In this document: positions 23,595 to 31,448 of the stretch, one piece after another
Position numbering within the stretch: the stretch's first letter is position 1
How the letters are laid out: each line of letters begins with the position of its first letter
NCBI GenBank assembly: GCA_964593905.1
Contig: CAZQLE010000012.1
Location: 1 to 32,979, forward strand
Source: CAZQLE01 sp964593905
Lineage (GTDB): Bacteria > Chloroflexota > Anaerolineae > Anaerolineales > Anaerolineaceae
Reading direction: 5' to 3'
Length of the DNA: 32,979 bases
The notes under the pieces: model-generated
Database searches by the model: none
Seen by the model: only the letters and a program-made list of their open reading frames with translations
What the model was told of the DNA's origin: nothing
Position numbers and translations under genes: made by a program

Positions 23595-24662
23595 ATGTTT
23601 TTTAAGAAAGTTTTTTCATGGTTTTTGTTCGTTGCCGTCGTGACAGCCGGCTGTGTTGCGCCAGACGCCGGCGCGGTAGAGGGTGAGGGTGCGGCGGTGT
23701 TAACCGTGATGACCCACGATTCGTTTGCAGTCAGTGAAGATCTGGTCAAACAGTTTGAGACAGAAAATAATGTCAAGGTCTCTTTTGTCAAAAGTGGCGA
23801 TACCGGCGCAGCCTTAAACCGCGCCATTCTCTCTAAAGAAAACCCGCTGGCCGATGTGTTTTACGGGGTTGACAGCACCTTTTTATCACGCGCCCTGGAA
23901 GCGGATATTTTTGAGCCGTATGAATCGCCCCTGTTGACAAAAATCTCTTCTGAATATCGGTTGGATGATTCGAGCCGGGCGCTGCCGGTGGATTTTGGCG
24001 ATGTGTGCATCAATTATGATATCCAGTATTTTACCGACAAGAAACTGCCTGTGCCGCAAAAATTAGACGATCTGTTGCTGCCCGATTATAAAGGCCTGTT
24101 GGCGGTAGAGAACCCGGCGACCTCTTCTCCGGGGCTGGCGTTTATGCTGGCGACGGTGGCGCATTATGGCCCCGATAAATTCCTCTCGTTCTGGCAGGAT
24201 CTGCGCGCCAATGGGCTGGTGGTGGTTAATGACTGGGAGACAGCCTATTATACAAATTTCAGCGGTTCTTCGGGCCGCGGTCCGCAGCCGATGGTGGTCT
24301 CATATGCCTCCAGCCCGGCCGCCGAGGTTGTCTTTGCCGAACAGCCGCTGGATGAAGCGCCAACCGGGTCACTGGTCGGTGTGGATATGTGCTTCCGGCA
24401 GGTGGAGTTTGTGGGCATTCTGGCGGGCACCCAAAACCGCGCGATGGCCGAGAAATTTGTCGATTGGATGCTCAGCCAACCCTTCCAGGAGGATATGCCT
24501 TTGCAGATGTTTGTCTTTCCGGTGAATGCTGACGCCCAACTCCCCGAGGCCTTTCAGAAATGGGCGGCGGTTTCTGACCACCCGGCGCGGCTGGACCCGG
24601 TCTTGATCTCTACAAACCGTGAAACCTGGATCAAATCCTGGACGGATACGGTGCTTAAGTGA
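23595..24662 (+). CDS. thiB: Thiamine ABC transporter substrate-binding lipoprotein
   Basis: A 355-residue extracytoplasmic solute-binding protein (TbpA/ThiB family). It has a lipoprotein signal with lipobox VTAGC, so the mature protein starts at Cys20, then an acidic linker and the domain beginning VLTVMTHDSFAVSEDLVKQF. Further family features are GDTGAALNRAILSKENPLADV and YGVDSTFLSRALEADIFEPY. The start at 23595 is chosen over 23583 because GAGG sits six bases before it and the signal peptide then begins MFFKKVF. It delivers thiamine, or possibly TPP, to the permease encoded next, with which it overlaps by four bases. The substrate is supported by both sequence and riboswitch context. Confidence 0.9.
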   Translation: MFFKKVFSWFLFVAVVTAGCVAPDAGAVEGEGAAVLTVMTHDSFAVSEDLVKQFETENNVKVSFVKSGDTGAALNRAILSKENPLADVFYGVDSTFLSRALEADIFEPYESPLLTKISSEYRLDDSSRALPVDFGDVCINYDIQYFTDKKLPVPQKLDDLLLPDYKGLLAVENPATSSPGLAFMLATVAHYGPDKFLSFWQDLRANGLVVVNDWETAYYTNFSGSSGRGPQPMVVSYASSPAAEVVFAEQPLDEAPTGSLVGVDMCFRQVEFVGILAGTQNRAMAEKFVDWMLSQPFQEDMPLQMFVFPVNADAQLPEAFQKWAAVSDHPARLDPVLISTNRETWIKSWTDTVLK

Positions 24663-26392
24663 CCTGGCTGAAAAATCAGCTTGCCCAGAAGCGAACCCTC
24701 CACCACCGGCACGCCGGTGGTGAAGCTCTCTTGCTGTGGGCTGCGCCCCTGGCGTTTCTGGGCGTTTTTTTTGTTTTACCGCTTATTGCTGTGTTTCGCA
24801 CCATGTTTCAGGCGCAGGCCACGCCCGGCGCGCTGCAGGGGGTGGGCCCGCTTTTGTGGAGCACCTTCTCTTTTACGATAGGCCAGGCTGCGCTTTCAAC
24901 CCTGTTGACCCTGCTGGTGGGGCTGCCGGCGGCCTATGTTTTTGCCCGGTTTCGTTTTGCGGGGCAGAGCTTGTTGCGGGTGGCTTCGACGCTGCCCTTC
25001 ATTTTGCCCACCGTGGTCGCTGCGGCCGGTTTTCATGCTTTGCTGGGCCCGCGGGGGTGGGTGAATAGTCTGTTAATGGCCTGGCTGCAACTGGATCAAC
25101 CACCGGTGCAAATTGTGAATACTCTGGGTGCAATTTTGCTGGCGCATGTTTTTTATAACACCAGCGTGGTTTTGCGGGTGGTGGGCAGCGCCTGGGCGCA
25201 GTTGGACCAACGACAGGAACATGCCGCGCGGGTTTTGGGCGCCAGTGCGTGGCAGACCTTCTGGCAGGTGACCCTGCCGCTGCTGCGTCCGGCTGTGTTT
25301 TCGGCCAGTTTACTGGTCTTTTTGTTTGATTTCACCAGTTTTGGCGTTATTCTGGTGTTGGGCGGGCCTGGTTTTTCGACGCTGGAAACCGAGATCTATC
25401 TTCAGGCTTTATCTTATTTAAATTTACCGCTGGCCGGGCTGCTCTCGGCTTTGCAGTTGGGGTTCACCCTGTTGATCACTGTGCTGTATCAGCGCGTCTC
25501 TGCCGGGCAGCGGGTGCCGCTTACCCCGCGGCTGCGCGGTGAGGGGCAGCGCAAACCGCGCACCTGGCGTGAGCGGCTGCTGGTGTTGGTTACCGTTGCG
25601 GCGCTGCTGGTATTGTTGATCTCGCCCATGATCGCCCTGGCGGCCCGTTCGGTGACCCGCCTCGACGCAGCGCGCGGCGAACGCAGGCAGGTGCAGACCG
25701 GCTTTACCCTGGATTATTACCGCGAGTTGTTTATCAACCGCCGCCAGTCGTTGTTTTACGTACCGCCGGTGGAGGCGGTGAAAAATTCATTAACCTATGC
25801 GGCGGTGACCGTGTCAATTTCGGTCACGCTGGGGCTGCTGGCCTCGGTGGCGCTCACCCGCCGGCTGGCTGCCAACCGCTGGTTGGGAGCCCTGTTAATG
25901 CTGCCACTGGGCACCTCGGCGGTGACGCTGGGGCTGGGGTTTTTGCTGGTCTTCAACCGCCCGCCGCTGGATGTGCGCTCGTTTCCGCTGTTGGTGCCAT
26001 TTGCCCACAGCCTGGCAGCGCTGCCGTTTGTGGTCCGTTCGGTTCAGCCTGTGCTGGCGTCCATCCCGGTGTCTTTAAGACAGGCGGCCGGGGTGTTGGG
26101 GGCCAACCCGCTGCGCGTCTGGCTGGAGGTGGACCTGCCGATCATTTCACGGGCGTTGACCGCCAGCGCTATTTTTGCGTTCACCGTATCGCTGGGCGAA
26201 TTTGGCGCGACCTCTTTTCTCGCCCGGCCCGAAACCCCGACCATGCCCATTGCCATTTACCGCTTTTTTTCTCAGCCCGGCGCATTGAATTATGGCCAGG
26301 CGATGGCGATGTCTACCCTGCTGCTGCTGGTTTGTTTGTTCAGCCTGCTGGTGATCGAGCGACTTCAAACCGGTCTGGATCGATTTATCTAG
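24659..26392 (+). CDS. thiP: Thiamine ABC transporter permease, two fused permease domains
   Basis: A 577-residue inner-membrane protein with two homologous permease halves. Each carries an EAA-type loop that contacts the ATPase: EHAARVLGASAWQTFWQVTL near 186-205 and RQAAGVLGANPLRVWLEVDL near 474-493. About a dozen hydrophobic segments are visible, with a basic linker around 285-305. ThiP and some iron/putrescine permeases share this fused design. Translation starts at a GTG overlapping the thiB stop (GTGA), so it is coupled. Substrate assignment comes from the riboswitch, thiN and thiB. Confidence 0.9.
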   Translation: MTWLKNQLAQKRTLHHRHAGGEALLLWAAPLAFLGVFFVLPLIAVFRTMFQAQATPGALQGVGPLLWSTFSFTIGQAALSTLLTLLVGLPAAYVFARFRFAGQSLLRVASTLPFILPTVVAAAGFHALLGPRGWVNSLLMAWLQLDQPPVQIVNTLGAILLAHVFYNTSVVLRVVGSAWAQLDQRQEHAARVLGASAWQTFWQVTLPLLRPAVFSASLLVFLFDFTSFGVILVLGGPGFSTLETEIYLQALSYLNLPLAGLLSALQLGFTLLITVLYQRVSAGQRVPLTPRLRGEGQRKPRTWRERLLVLVTVAALLVLLISPMIALAARSVTRLDAARGERRQVQTGFTLDYYRELFINRRQSLFYVPPVEAVKNSLTYAAVTVSISVTLGLLASVALTRRLAANRWLGALLMLPLGTSAVTLGLGFLLVFNRPPLDVRSFPLLVPFAHSLAALPFVVRSVQPVLASIPVSLRQAAGVLGANPLRVWLEVDLPIISRALTASAIFAFTVSLGEFGATSFLARPETPTMPIAIYRFFSQPGALNYGQAMAMSTLLLLVCLFSLLVIERLQTGLDRFI

Positions 26393-26405
26393 AAAGGGCC
26401 TGTCG

Positions 26406-27464
26406 ATGCTGGAAGTTCGTGATATTTATAAGACCTATGAGAACAAACCTCTGCTGCAAGGGGTGACTTTTACCGTTCATCCGGCTGAGACGGTGTGTCT
26501 GCTGGGGTCTTCGGGCAGCGGCAAAAGCACCCTGCTGCGCATCATCTCTGGCCTTGAAGAGGCCGAACGGGGGCAGATTGTGTGGGATGGTGAGAATATG
26601 CACGACCAGCCGGTGCACCGGCGGAACTTTGGGCTGATGTTTCAAGATTATGCGCTGTTCCCGCACCGCAGCGTGGCACAGAACATTGCCTTTGGGCTGC
26701 ATATGCACAAACACCCGCTGCAGCAGATTGAGGCGCGGGTGCAGGAAGTGTTGCGAATGATCAACTTAACCGGTTTTGACCGGCGGCGGGTGACCGATCT
26801 TTCGGGGGGTGAACAGCAGCGTGTGGCGCTGGCGCGCGCGCTGGCCCCGCGTCCGCGGCTGTTGATGTTGGACGAGCCGCTGGGAGCGTTGGACCGCGCC
26901 CTGCGTGCGCAGTTGGTGGAAGAATTACGCCGGATTCTGCGTGCTGAGGGTATTCCGGCCATTTATGTGACCCATGACCAGGAAGAAGCCTACACCATTG
27001 CAGACCGGATGGTGCTGCTGCATCAGGGGCGTGTGGCGCAAGACGCCCCGCCGGCCGAGGTGTATCGCGCACCGGCCTCGGCCTGGGTGGCCCGTTTTCT
27101 GGGGCTGGGGGCCATTCTTGGCGGAACCGTGGTGCAGGAAGAACCGCTGCGCGTGCAGACGGCGCTGGGTGTGTTTATGCCCGATGGTTGTACAGGGGGG
27201 AATGTAAAAAACGCTGCGACGATCAATCTTTTGTTTCGTCCCGCAGGGGCCAGGGTGGTGGGGCTGGGCGCAGAAGGGTCGGCGACCAACTGCCTGACCG
27301 GCCGGGTGACCGATGTTATTTTCAGGGGAGAAGATTATCGCGTGGATGTTCTGGCGCAGAACAATCAGGAATTTCAGTTTGTGCTGTCGGACCCGGTGCA
27401 ACCGGGGGCAGAAATCACACTGTGCCTGCCGGAGGAATCGATCACCTGTTTGCCGGCCGACTAG
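26406..27464 (+). CDS. thiQ: ABC transporter ATPase (ThiQ role), with C-terminal TOBE-like domain
   Basis: A 352-residue importer ATPase with Walker A GSSGSGKST (34-42), Q loop FQDYALFP, signature LSGGEQQ (132-138), Walker B LLMLDEP (D156/E157) and switch His in YVTHDQEEA. A C-terminal extension of about 120 residues (about 230-352) looks like a TOBE domain, making it longer than E. coli ThiQ and closer in build to PotA/FbpC ATPases. AAAGGG precedes the ATG, 13 bases after thiP. It powers thiamine uptake with thiB/thiP by context. Its stop codon overlaps that of the convergent DUF402 gene by three bases. Confidence 0.9.
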   Translation: MLEVRDIYKTYENKPLLQGVTFTVHPAETVCLLGSSGSGKSTLLRIISGLEEAERGQIVWDGENMHDQPVHRRNFGLMFQDYALFPHRSVAQNIAFGLHMHKHPLQQIEARVQEVLRMINLTGFDRRRVTDLSGGEQQRVALARALAPRPRLLMLDEPLGALDRALRAQLVEELRRILRAEGIPAIYVTHDQEEAYTIADRMVLLHQGRVAQDAPPAEVYRAPASAWVARFLGLGAILGGTVVQEEPLRVQTALGVFMPDGCTGGNVKNAATINLLFRPAGARVVGLGAEGSATNCLTGRVTDVIFRGEDYRVDVLAQNNQEFQFVLSDPVQPGAEITLCLPEESITCLPAD

Positions 27465-27958
27465 TCAGCGCCCTTTTCGGCGCCCAGCGCCCAGGCCACG
27501 AGGTTAAACTCTTCGGGGTGGGCAAAGACCGTTTGCAGCTCGTTCAGGGCCGTGCGCGCGCGCCGGCGTTCTTCATCTGTAATATCCAGCAGGGCAAATT
27601 CATCTTCATCCAGCACGATTTTGCGCCTATCCGGAAAAACCGCCAGGTCCAGCGCCAGGTCAACATAGATGACCGTGTCGTCTTTTATCTGAGCGGGCCG
27701 GGTGACATTGCAATACCAGAGTTTGAGCCGGTCATCTTCGCGGTCACGGATTTCAAAGATATTAAACCACTGGCTGGTCAAGAAAACTTCTAAAAAACGG
27801 TCATTGCGGCGCAGCGTCTCTCCGAAAAAGGGGAGATCATCGCGGTTGAAGCGTGCTTCGATGAGTACGCCCTGCCTCAGATATTGAATCACCCGCCCGT
27901 TGTAGCGCCAGGTCTCCACTTCTTGCGGATTTTGTTTGATGACGGTTACATCCTGCAT
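27461..27958 (-). CDS. DUF402 (FomD/Ntdp-like) family protein
   Basis: A 165-residue cytoplasmic protein. The DUF402 core contains LWYCNVTRPAQIKDDTVIYV followed by DLALDLAVFPDRRKIVLDED, matching the family's acidic metal-binding segments (YVD-x-x-LD-x-x-V-x-PD). Characterised relatives are nucleoside tri/diphosphate phosphatases or FomD, a nucleotide hydrolase in fosfomycin synthesis. The reaction here is not known. ATG 27958 is preferred over an upstream start at 28018 because GAGGG lies just before it and the extra 20 residues look non-native. The stop overlaps the thiQ stop tail to tail. Confidence 0.8.
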   Translation of the reverse strand: MQDVTVIKQNPQEVETWRYNGRVIQYLRQGVLIEARFNRDDLPFFGETLRRNDRFLEVFLTSQWFNIFEIRDREDDRLKLWYCNVTRPAQIKDDTVIYVDLALDLAVFPDRRKIVLDEDEFALLDITDEERRRARTALNELQTVFAHPEEFNLVAWALGAEKGAD

Positions 27959-28044
27959 TATACCCTCAAAGATTGAATCTGATTGTGACGAACGCCCCAC
28001 ACTTGAGCAGCCGATCACGAAGTTTCTATCACCCCGGGTGGATT

Positions 28045-28077
28045 AAAAAGGCGGTTTCAGATCGAAACCGCCTTTTT
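28045..28077. terminator. Rho-independent terminator, usable in both directions
   Basis: A perfect 14-bp stem (28045-28058 with 28064-28077, AAAAAGGCGGTTTC) has a five-base loop and is flanked by A- and T-runs. It ends the minus-strand unit of DUF2085, DUF4126 and the small membrane protein, 20 bases after the last stop. Confidence 0.92.
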
Positions 28078-28097
28078 AAATTCAGAACAGGGTGTTT

Positions 28098-28511
28098 TTA
28101 CAACAGGCCGATCCCGGCTAGGGGCAGTGCGGTTTCAAGAATGTCACCAAAGACGCCGGCTGATGCGGCGACGATCAGCCCGATCACCAGGCAGCAGCAC
28201 AGAAGCAGCAAAACAACGATTGCAATAATCCAGCCCACCGGGCTCTTTTTCTTGGGAGCTTCCACCCCGGCCATCGGCGGGATCGTTTCGGTGTGGACAT
28301 TGGGCCGGTCAAAACCGGAGACATTGGGCTGCACATCAATGACTTCCGGTGTGGAAACCGGGCGGGGAGCATCTGGCTGGCCGACCGGTGCGCCGGTATC
28401 CCACACTTCGGCGGCTGCCGCAGTGTCGAACTGGGATGCGGCCGCGTTTAAATCTTCACCGCCTGCTTTCGGCTCTTCGGGCATATTCCATTCGTTTTGT
28501 TGGTCGCTCAT
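28098..28511 (-). CDS. Small single-pass membrane protein, unknown function
   Basis: A 137-residue protein not assigned to a family. The N-terminal 90 residues are acidic and Pro/Ala-rich (MSDQQNEWNMPEEPKAGGED) and likely disordered. A basic patch EAPKKKSP precedes a transmembrane helix (about 93-118) containing the triple Cys LLLLCCCLVIGLIVAASAG, and a short hydrophobic tail follows. The start at 28511 has AAGGAG seven bases away and is preferred over 28532. By charge, the acidic part should be cytoplasmic. It lies 40 bases after the DUF4126 gene and shares its transcript. The Cys cluster at the membrane face could be a lipidation site (speculative). Confidence 0.65.
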   Translation of the reverse strand: MSDQQNEWNMPEEPKAGGEDLNAAASQFDTAAAAEVWDTGAPVGQPDAPRPVSTPEVIDVQPNVSGFDRPNVHTETIPPMAGVEAPKKKSPVGWIIAIVVLLLLCCCLVIGLIVAASAGVFGDILETALPLAGIGLL

Positions 28512-28551
28512 TGGGGTCTCCTTTTTGGGCAAAGCAAATATGGATTATTAA

Positions 28552-29121
28552 TTACGCAGAAGCGGTTTTTTCTCCCTTTAACCACCAGCGATAAATGATC
28601 CAGGATGTTAGCAGCACCAGCATGCAGGCGATGATCACAGGGACCACCACCGACAGGATGGAAACGAGCATGGAGGTGAAATCTTCCAGAATGCTGACCG
28701 GCACATTGCCTGCGCCGCCCGTGGTGGCTGTAACCGCGGGGCGGACGGCCACCGATTTAACCGTGTGCACTCCTCCGGCAATCAACAGCCCCATCGCCAG
28801 CGATAGAACTGGGTGAACATCGGTCACCACCTGAGCGCTGGCTGCAAAGGCCACCGCACCGGCTGCGGGCCGCACAAAGGTTTGAATGATATCGTTAATG
28901 TGATTAACAGCCGGGATCTTGTCGGCAAAGAATTCGATCAACGACAAAACCACCAGCAATCCAATAATCCACCAACTGGTCAATACATCCCACGGCGCCT
29001 GTAAGTGAAGCAGATTGGTGAACCTGGCCAACAGGGCAACGCAGAGAAGCGGAATGTAGGCGTTCAATCCTGCGCTGGCCGAAAGGCCGAAAGCAGTGAA
29101 AATACCCATCAACTCCAGCAT
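28552..29121 (-). CDS. DUF4126 family integral membrane protein
   Basis: A 189-residue protein with about five hydrophobic segments. Family features are FGLSASAGLNAYIPLLCVAL near the start, IEFFADKIPAVNHINDIIQ in the middle, RPAAGAVAFAASAQV, and the repeated GLLIAGGVHTVKSVAVRPA and SILEDFTSML stretches. The biochemical function of DUF4126 is unknown. GAGAGAGG lies close before the ATG. It follows the DUF2085 gene by 24 bases in the same transcript. Confidence 0.82.
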   Translation of the reverse strand: MLELMGIFTAFGLSASAGLNAYIPLLCVALLARFTNLLHLQAPWDVLTSWWIIGLLVVLSLIEFFADKIPAVNHINDIIQTFVRPAAGAVAFAASAQVVTDVHPVLSLAMGLLIAGGVHTVKSVAVRPAVTATTGGAGNVPVSILEDFTSMLVSILSVVVPVIIACMLVLLTSWIIYRWWLKGEKTASA

Positions 29122-29145
29122 GATCCTCTCTCCAATCCAAACGCC

Positions 29146-29949
29146 TTAAAGCGCTTGATTTGTAAAAAATCCATCCCATGTTCCGGTTAACCAGTATCGC
29201 CCCGCATCCATAACTGCAATTTGCAACAGGCTGGTGCCAAAACCTGCAATCACATAGGGCGTGATCTCTTCTGAGGTGAGAAAGCGGTTTTCTTTTCGCC
29301 GCATCAATACCCAGACCAGGGTGTAGACCAGGCTGAGAATGGCAAGGATTGTGGCCGACCCGAGCACCGCCAGCGGGTAAACCAGGAGCGGATTTTCAGA
29401 ATACATCGCCAGACCCAGGACTGCCCCGGTTGCCAGCACGGCTGCCAGGTCGCTCCAGCGGCCAAGAGCGGGTTTCCCGTTCCAGTCGCGCCAGATGGTC
29501 TGATTAAATGTTGGGTAGACGATGGCAGCCATTCCCAGTCCCAACCCGATGCCGGTGGTCAGCCGCAGCCAGTTTTGGGGTGCATACAACCCCGGGGCAG
29601 CGGGAAAAAAACGTAAATATGAATTGACGCCATCCAGCCCAAACGCGACCAGAAATAGCCCCAGCACCAGTGAGATCTTCAATGGCGGCATTCCACCGGC
29701 GCGTTTGCGGCGCAGTTGATAGATCAAGCCGGCGGCGGCCCCCAGGTACATGCCATTGCAGCGGGCACACAGGGGCGTCTGCCGGTCGCCCATGAAAAAT
29801 GAGCGCGAGCCGATGCGATGGCATACCGCATAACCCACGGCATCCGCTTTTCCCAGCAGACCGGGGGGTGTAAAAAACAACCACACCCCGAGGAGAATTC
29901 CAACGGCAATGGCTAACAATAAATTTTTTGAACGATAATTCTTCCTCAT
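29146..29949 (-). CDS. DUF2085 family integral membrane protein
   Basis: A 267-residue membrane protein of unknown function. The DUF2085 signature is plain: CHRIGSRSFFMGDRQTPLCA followed by RCNGMYLG, with conserved Cys and His that could bind a metal. About seven hydrophobic segments are visible. The start at 29949 is chosen because a good minus-strand promoter (29989-29960) predicts transcription beginning three to five bases before this ATG. Longer versions starting at 30069 or 29961 would begin upstream of the transcript. There is no Shine-Dalgarno, consistent with a near-leaderless mRNA. It is the first gene of the unit with DUF4126 and the small membrane protein. Confidence 0.82.
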   Translation of the reverse strand: MRKNYRSKNLLLAIAVGILLGVWLFFTPPGLLGKADAVGYAVCHRIGSRSFFMGDRQTPLCARCNGMYLGAAAGLIYQLRRKRAGGMPPLKISLVLGLFLVAFGLDGVNSYLRFFPAAPGLYAPQNWLRLTTGIGLGLGMAAIVYPTFNQTIWRDWNGKPALGRWSDLAAVLATGAVLGLAMYSENPLLVYPLAVLGSATILAILSLVYTLVWVLMRRKENRFLTSEEITPYVIAGFGTSLLQIAVMDAGRYWLTGTWDGFFTNQAL

Positions 29950-29959
29950 GGTTGGTTTC

Positions 29960-29989
29960 ATTATAGAGTTTCTTAACTTTGATGACAAG
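29960..29989 (-). promoter_or_regulatory. Promoter of the DUF2085-DUF4126 unit
   Basis: On the minus strand TTGTCA (29989-29984), an 18-base spacer and a perfect TATAAT (29965-29960) give a good sigma70-type promoter. The expected transcription start (about 29953) lies almost on the ATG at 29949. Confidence 0.68.
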
Positions 29990-30084
29990 GATAATGAAAA
30001 TGGGAAATGGGAATTGATGTTTTGCTCCACATCCCCAGACTTCTGGCAGACCGGGTAAAATAGAGGCATGTTTGGAGGTATTGC

Positions 30085-31260
30085 ATGTTAAGGAACCTAT
30101 TTGCGTACTGCGTCTTGTGCGCAGTCATTCTGACCGGTTGCACGACGACCACCCCCCAGACGACCCCGCAGCCCGAAATTTGGGGTACGCTGCCACCGAC
30201 CCAACCGGTGATCTTTGAGCCAACCGGCACTTTCGAAGCGGACACGCCTGAAGCTGCTGCAACTTCGCTGCCGCGCCCTACCGCTGCGCCGGGCGTTAAC
30301 CCGCTCACCGGCTTGCAGGCTGAGGGCGGGCGCCTTGAGCGCCGTCCGGTAATTGTTAAGGTGGAAAACCTGCCGCGTAATAATCGCCCGCAGTGGGGGC
30401 TGAATGAAGCTGACCATGTTTACGAGTATTACACTGAACAGGGCACAACTCGTTTTGCTGCTATTTTCTACGGAAATGATGCCCAAAAGGTTGCACCGAT
30501 CCGTTCGGCGCGCTGGTTTGATCTGCAACTGGTGCAGATGTATAAATCGTTTTTTGTTTTTGGCAGCGCGTATTCCGATTTGCTCAAAGCGTTGTTTGAG
30601 TCGGATTTTAGTGATTACCTGTTGATTGAGACCCCCGACACCTGTCCGGCGCTGTGTCGCAGCGACCCCAATGGGCGAAATGTCTTGATGGCTGATACAG
30701 CCGCCGTACACGATTATATGCAAAGCCTGGGCGTGGATGATGCAGCTCAAGACCTTTCTGGTTTTGCCTTTGCCGATCAAGCCCCCGAAGGCGGCGAAGC
30801 GGTTGGGCAGGTGTTTGTGCGGTTTTCGGGCGCGATCTATAACCGTTGGGATTACAACGCAGAAACAGGGCGTTATGAACGCCATGCCGACCGGGCGGAT
30901 GACCTGAGCGGGCAGAACGAACAATATGACCCATTGCTTGACCGCAATACTGAGGAGATTATTCAGACAGATAATCTGGTGGTGCTGGTGGCCGAATATC
31001 ATCCGGTGGTGATTACCGACAGCTCGGAGGTATACGATATTCCTTTAATTGGAAAGGGCTGGGCCTTTGCTTTTCGCGACGGGCAGCTTTATAACCTGGA
31101 CTGGGTGCGGGAAAGGCCGGAAGATCTTGTGCATTTGACCTGGCCAGACGGCAGCACCTATCCGCTGAAGCCGGGGCGCACCTGGTTTGAAGTAATCAAC
31201 CGCTCTTCCAACTGGCAGCGCCAGGAAGATGCGTGGCGGTTCACCTTCCGTCTGCCTTGA
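30085..31260 (+). CDS. DUF3048 (YerB-like) lipoprotein
   Basis: A 391-residue secreted lipoprotein. The signal peptide ends in lipobox VILTGC, so Cys19 would be the lipidated residue. A Thr/Pro-rich linker (about 20-68) follows, then the N-terminal DUF3048 domain starting NPLTGLQAEG with RPVIVKVENLPRNNRPQWGL, VYEYYTEQGTTRFAAIFY and VAPIRSARWFDLQLVQMY. The C-terminal part (about 240-391) has the second domain, with RTWFEVINRSSNW near the end. Bacillus YerB is the named relative; its role is not established. GGAGG six bases before the ATG supports the start. A weak TAAAAT (30056-30061) may be the -10. Confidence 0.9.
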   Translation: MLRNLFAYCVLCAVILTGCTTTTPQTTPQPEIWGTLPPTQPVIFEPTGTFEADTPEAAATSLPRPTAAPGVNPLTGLQAEGGRLERRPVIVKVENLPRNNRPQWGLNEADHVYEYYTEQGTTRFAAIFYGNDAQKVAPIRSARWFDLQLVQMYKSFFVFGSAYSDLLKALFESDFSDYLLIETPDTCPALCRSDPNGRNVLMADTAAVHDYMQSLGVDDAAQDLSGFAFADQAPEGGEAVGQVFVRFSGAIYNRWDYNAETGRYERHADRADDLSGQNEQYDPLLDRNTEEIIQTDNLVVLVAEYHPVVITDSSEVYDIPLIGKGWAFAFRDGQLYNLDWVRERPEDLVHLTWPDGSTYPLKPGRTWFEVINRSSNWQRQEDAWRFTFRLP

Positions 31261-31349
31261 GGTGCCCTTTCAGAACACTGCCTATCGCAGCCGGAGCGCG
31301 GGTGAATTTAACCGCCACTGCGCTTAAGAATTTTGAAATCGCTTATAAG

Positions 31350-31378
31350 ACGGTAATGGTTTGACATTCCACTACCGT
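31350..31378 (+). promoter_or_regulatory. Operator-like inverted repeat centred on the coaE -35
   Basis: ACGGTAATGG (31350-31359) and CCACTACCGT (31369-31378) match as inverted repeats at 9 of 10 positions, with a nine-base centre that contains the TTGACA -35. A dimeric repressor bound here would block RNA polymerase. I do not recognise a known regulator's site. Confidence 0.55.
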
Positions 31379-31389
31379 AAGGCTAAAAT
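31361..31389 (+). promoter_or_regulatory. Promoter of coaE (and probably cdaA)
   Basis: A perfect TTGACA (31361-31366), a 17-base spacer and TAAAAT (31384-31389). Transcription would start near 31396, giving about 53 bases of leader before the GTG at 31449. Confidence 0.85.
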
Positions 31390-31448
31390 GAATTTACTTG
31401 GTCCCCAGACGTGTGGCGACCAACTTTGCATAATCATCGGGAGCTGCC

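Noticed and set aside
27957..27962. TATAAT at the DUF402 start as a promoter
   Set aside because: It overlaps the ATG itself, so transcription would begin inside the gene, where no later start codon exists; no -35 is visible.
30097..31002. 301-codon minus-strand frame opposite the DUF3048 gene
   Set aside because: Shadow frame; the plus strand encodes a coherent lipoprotein with signal peptide and ribosome-binding site.
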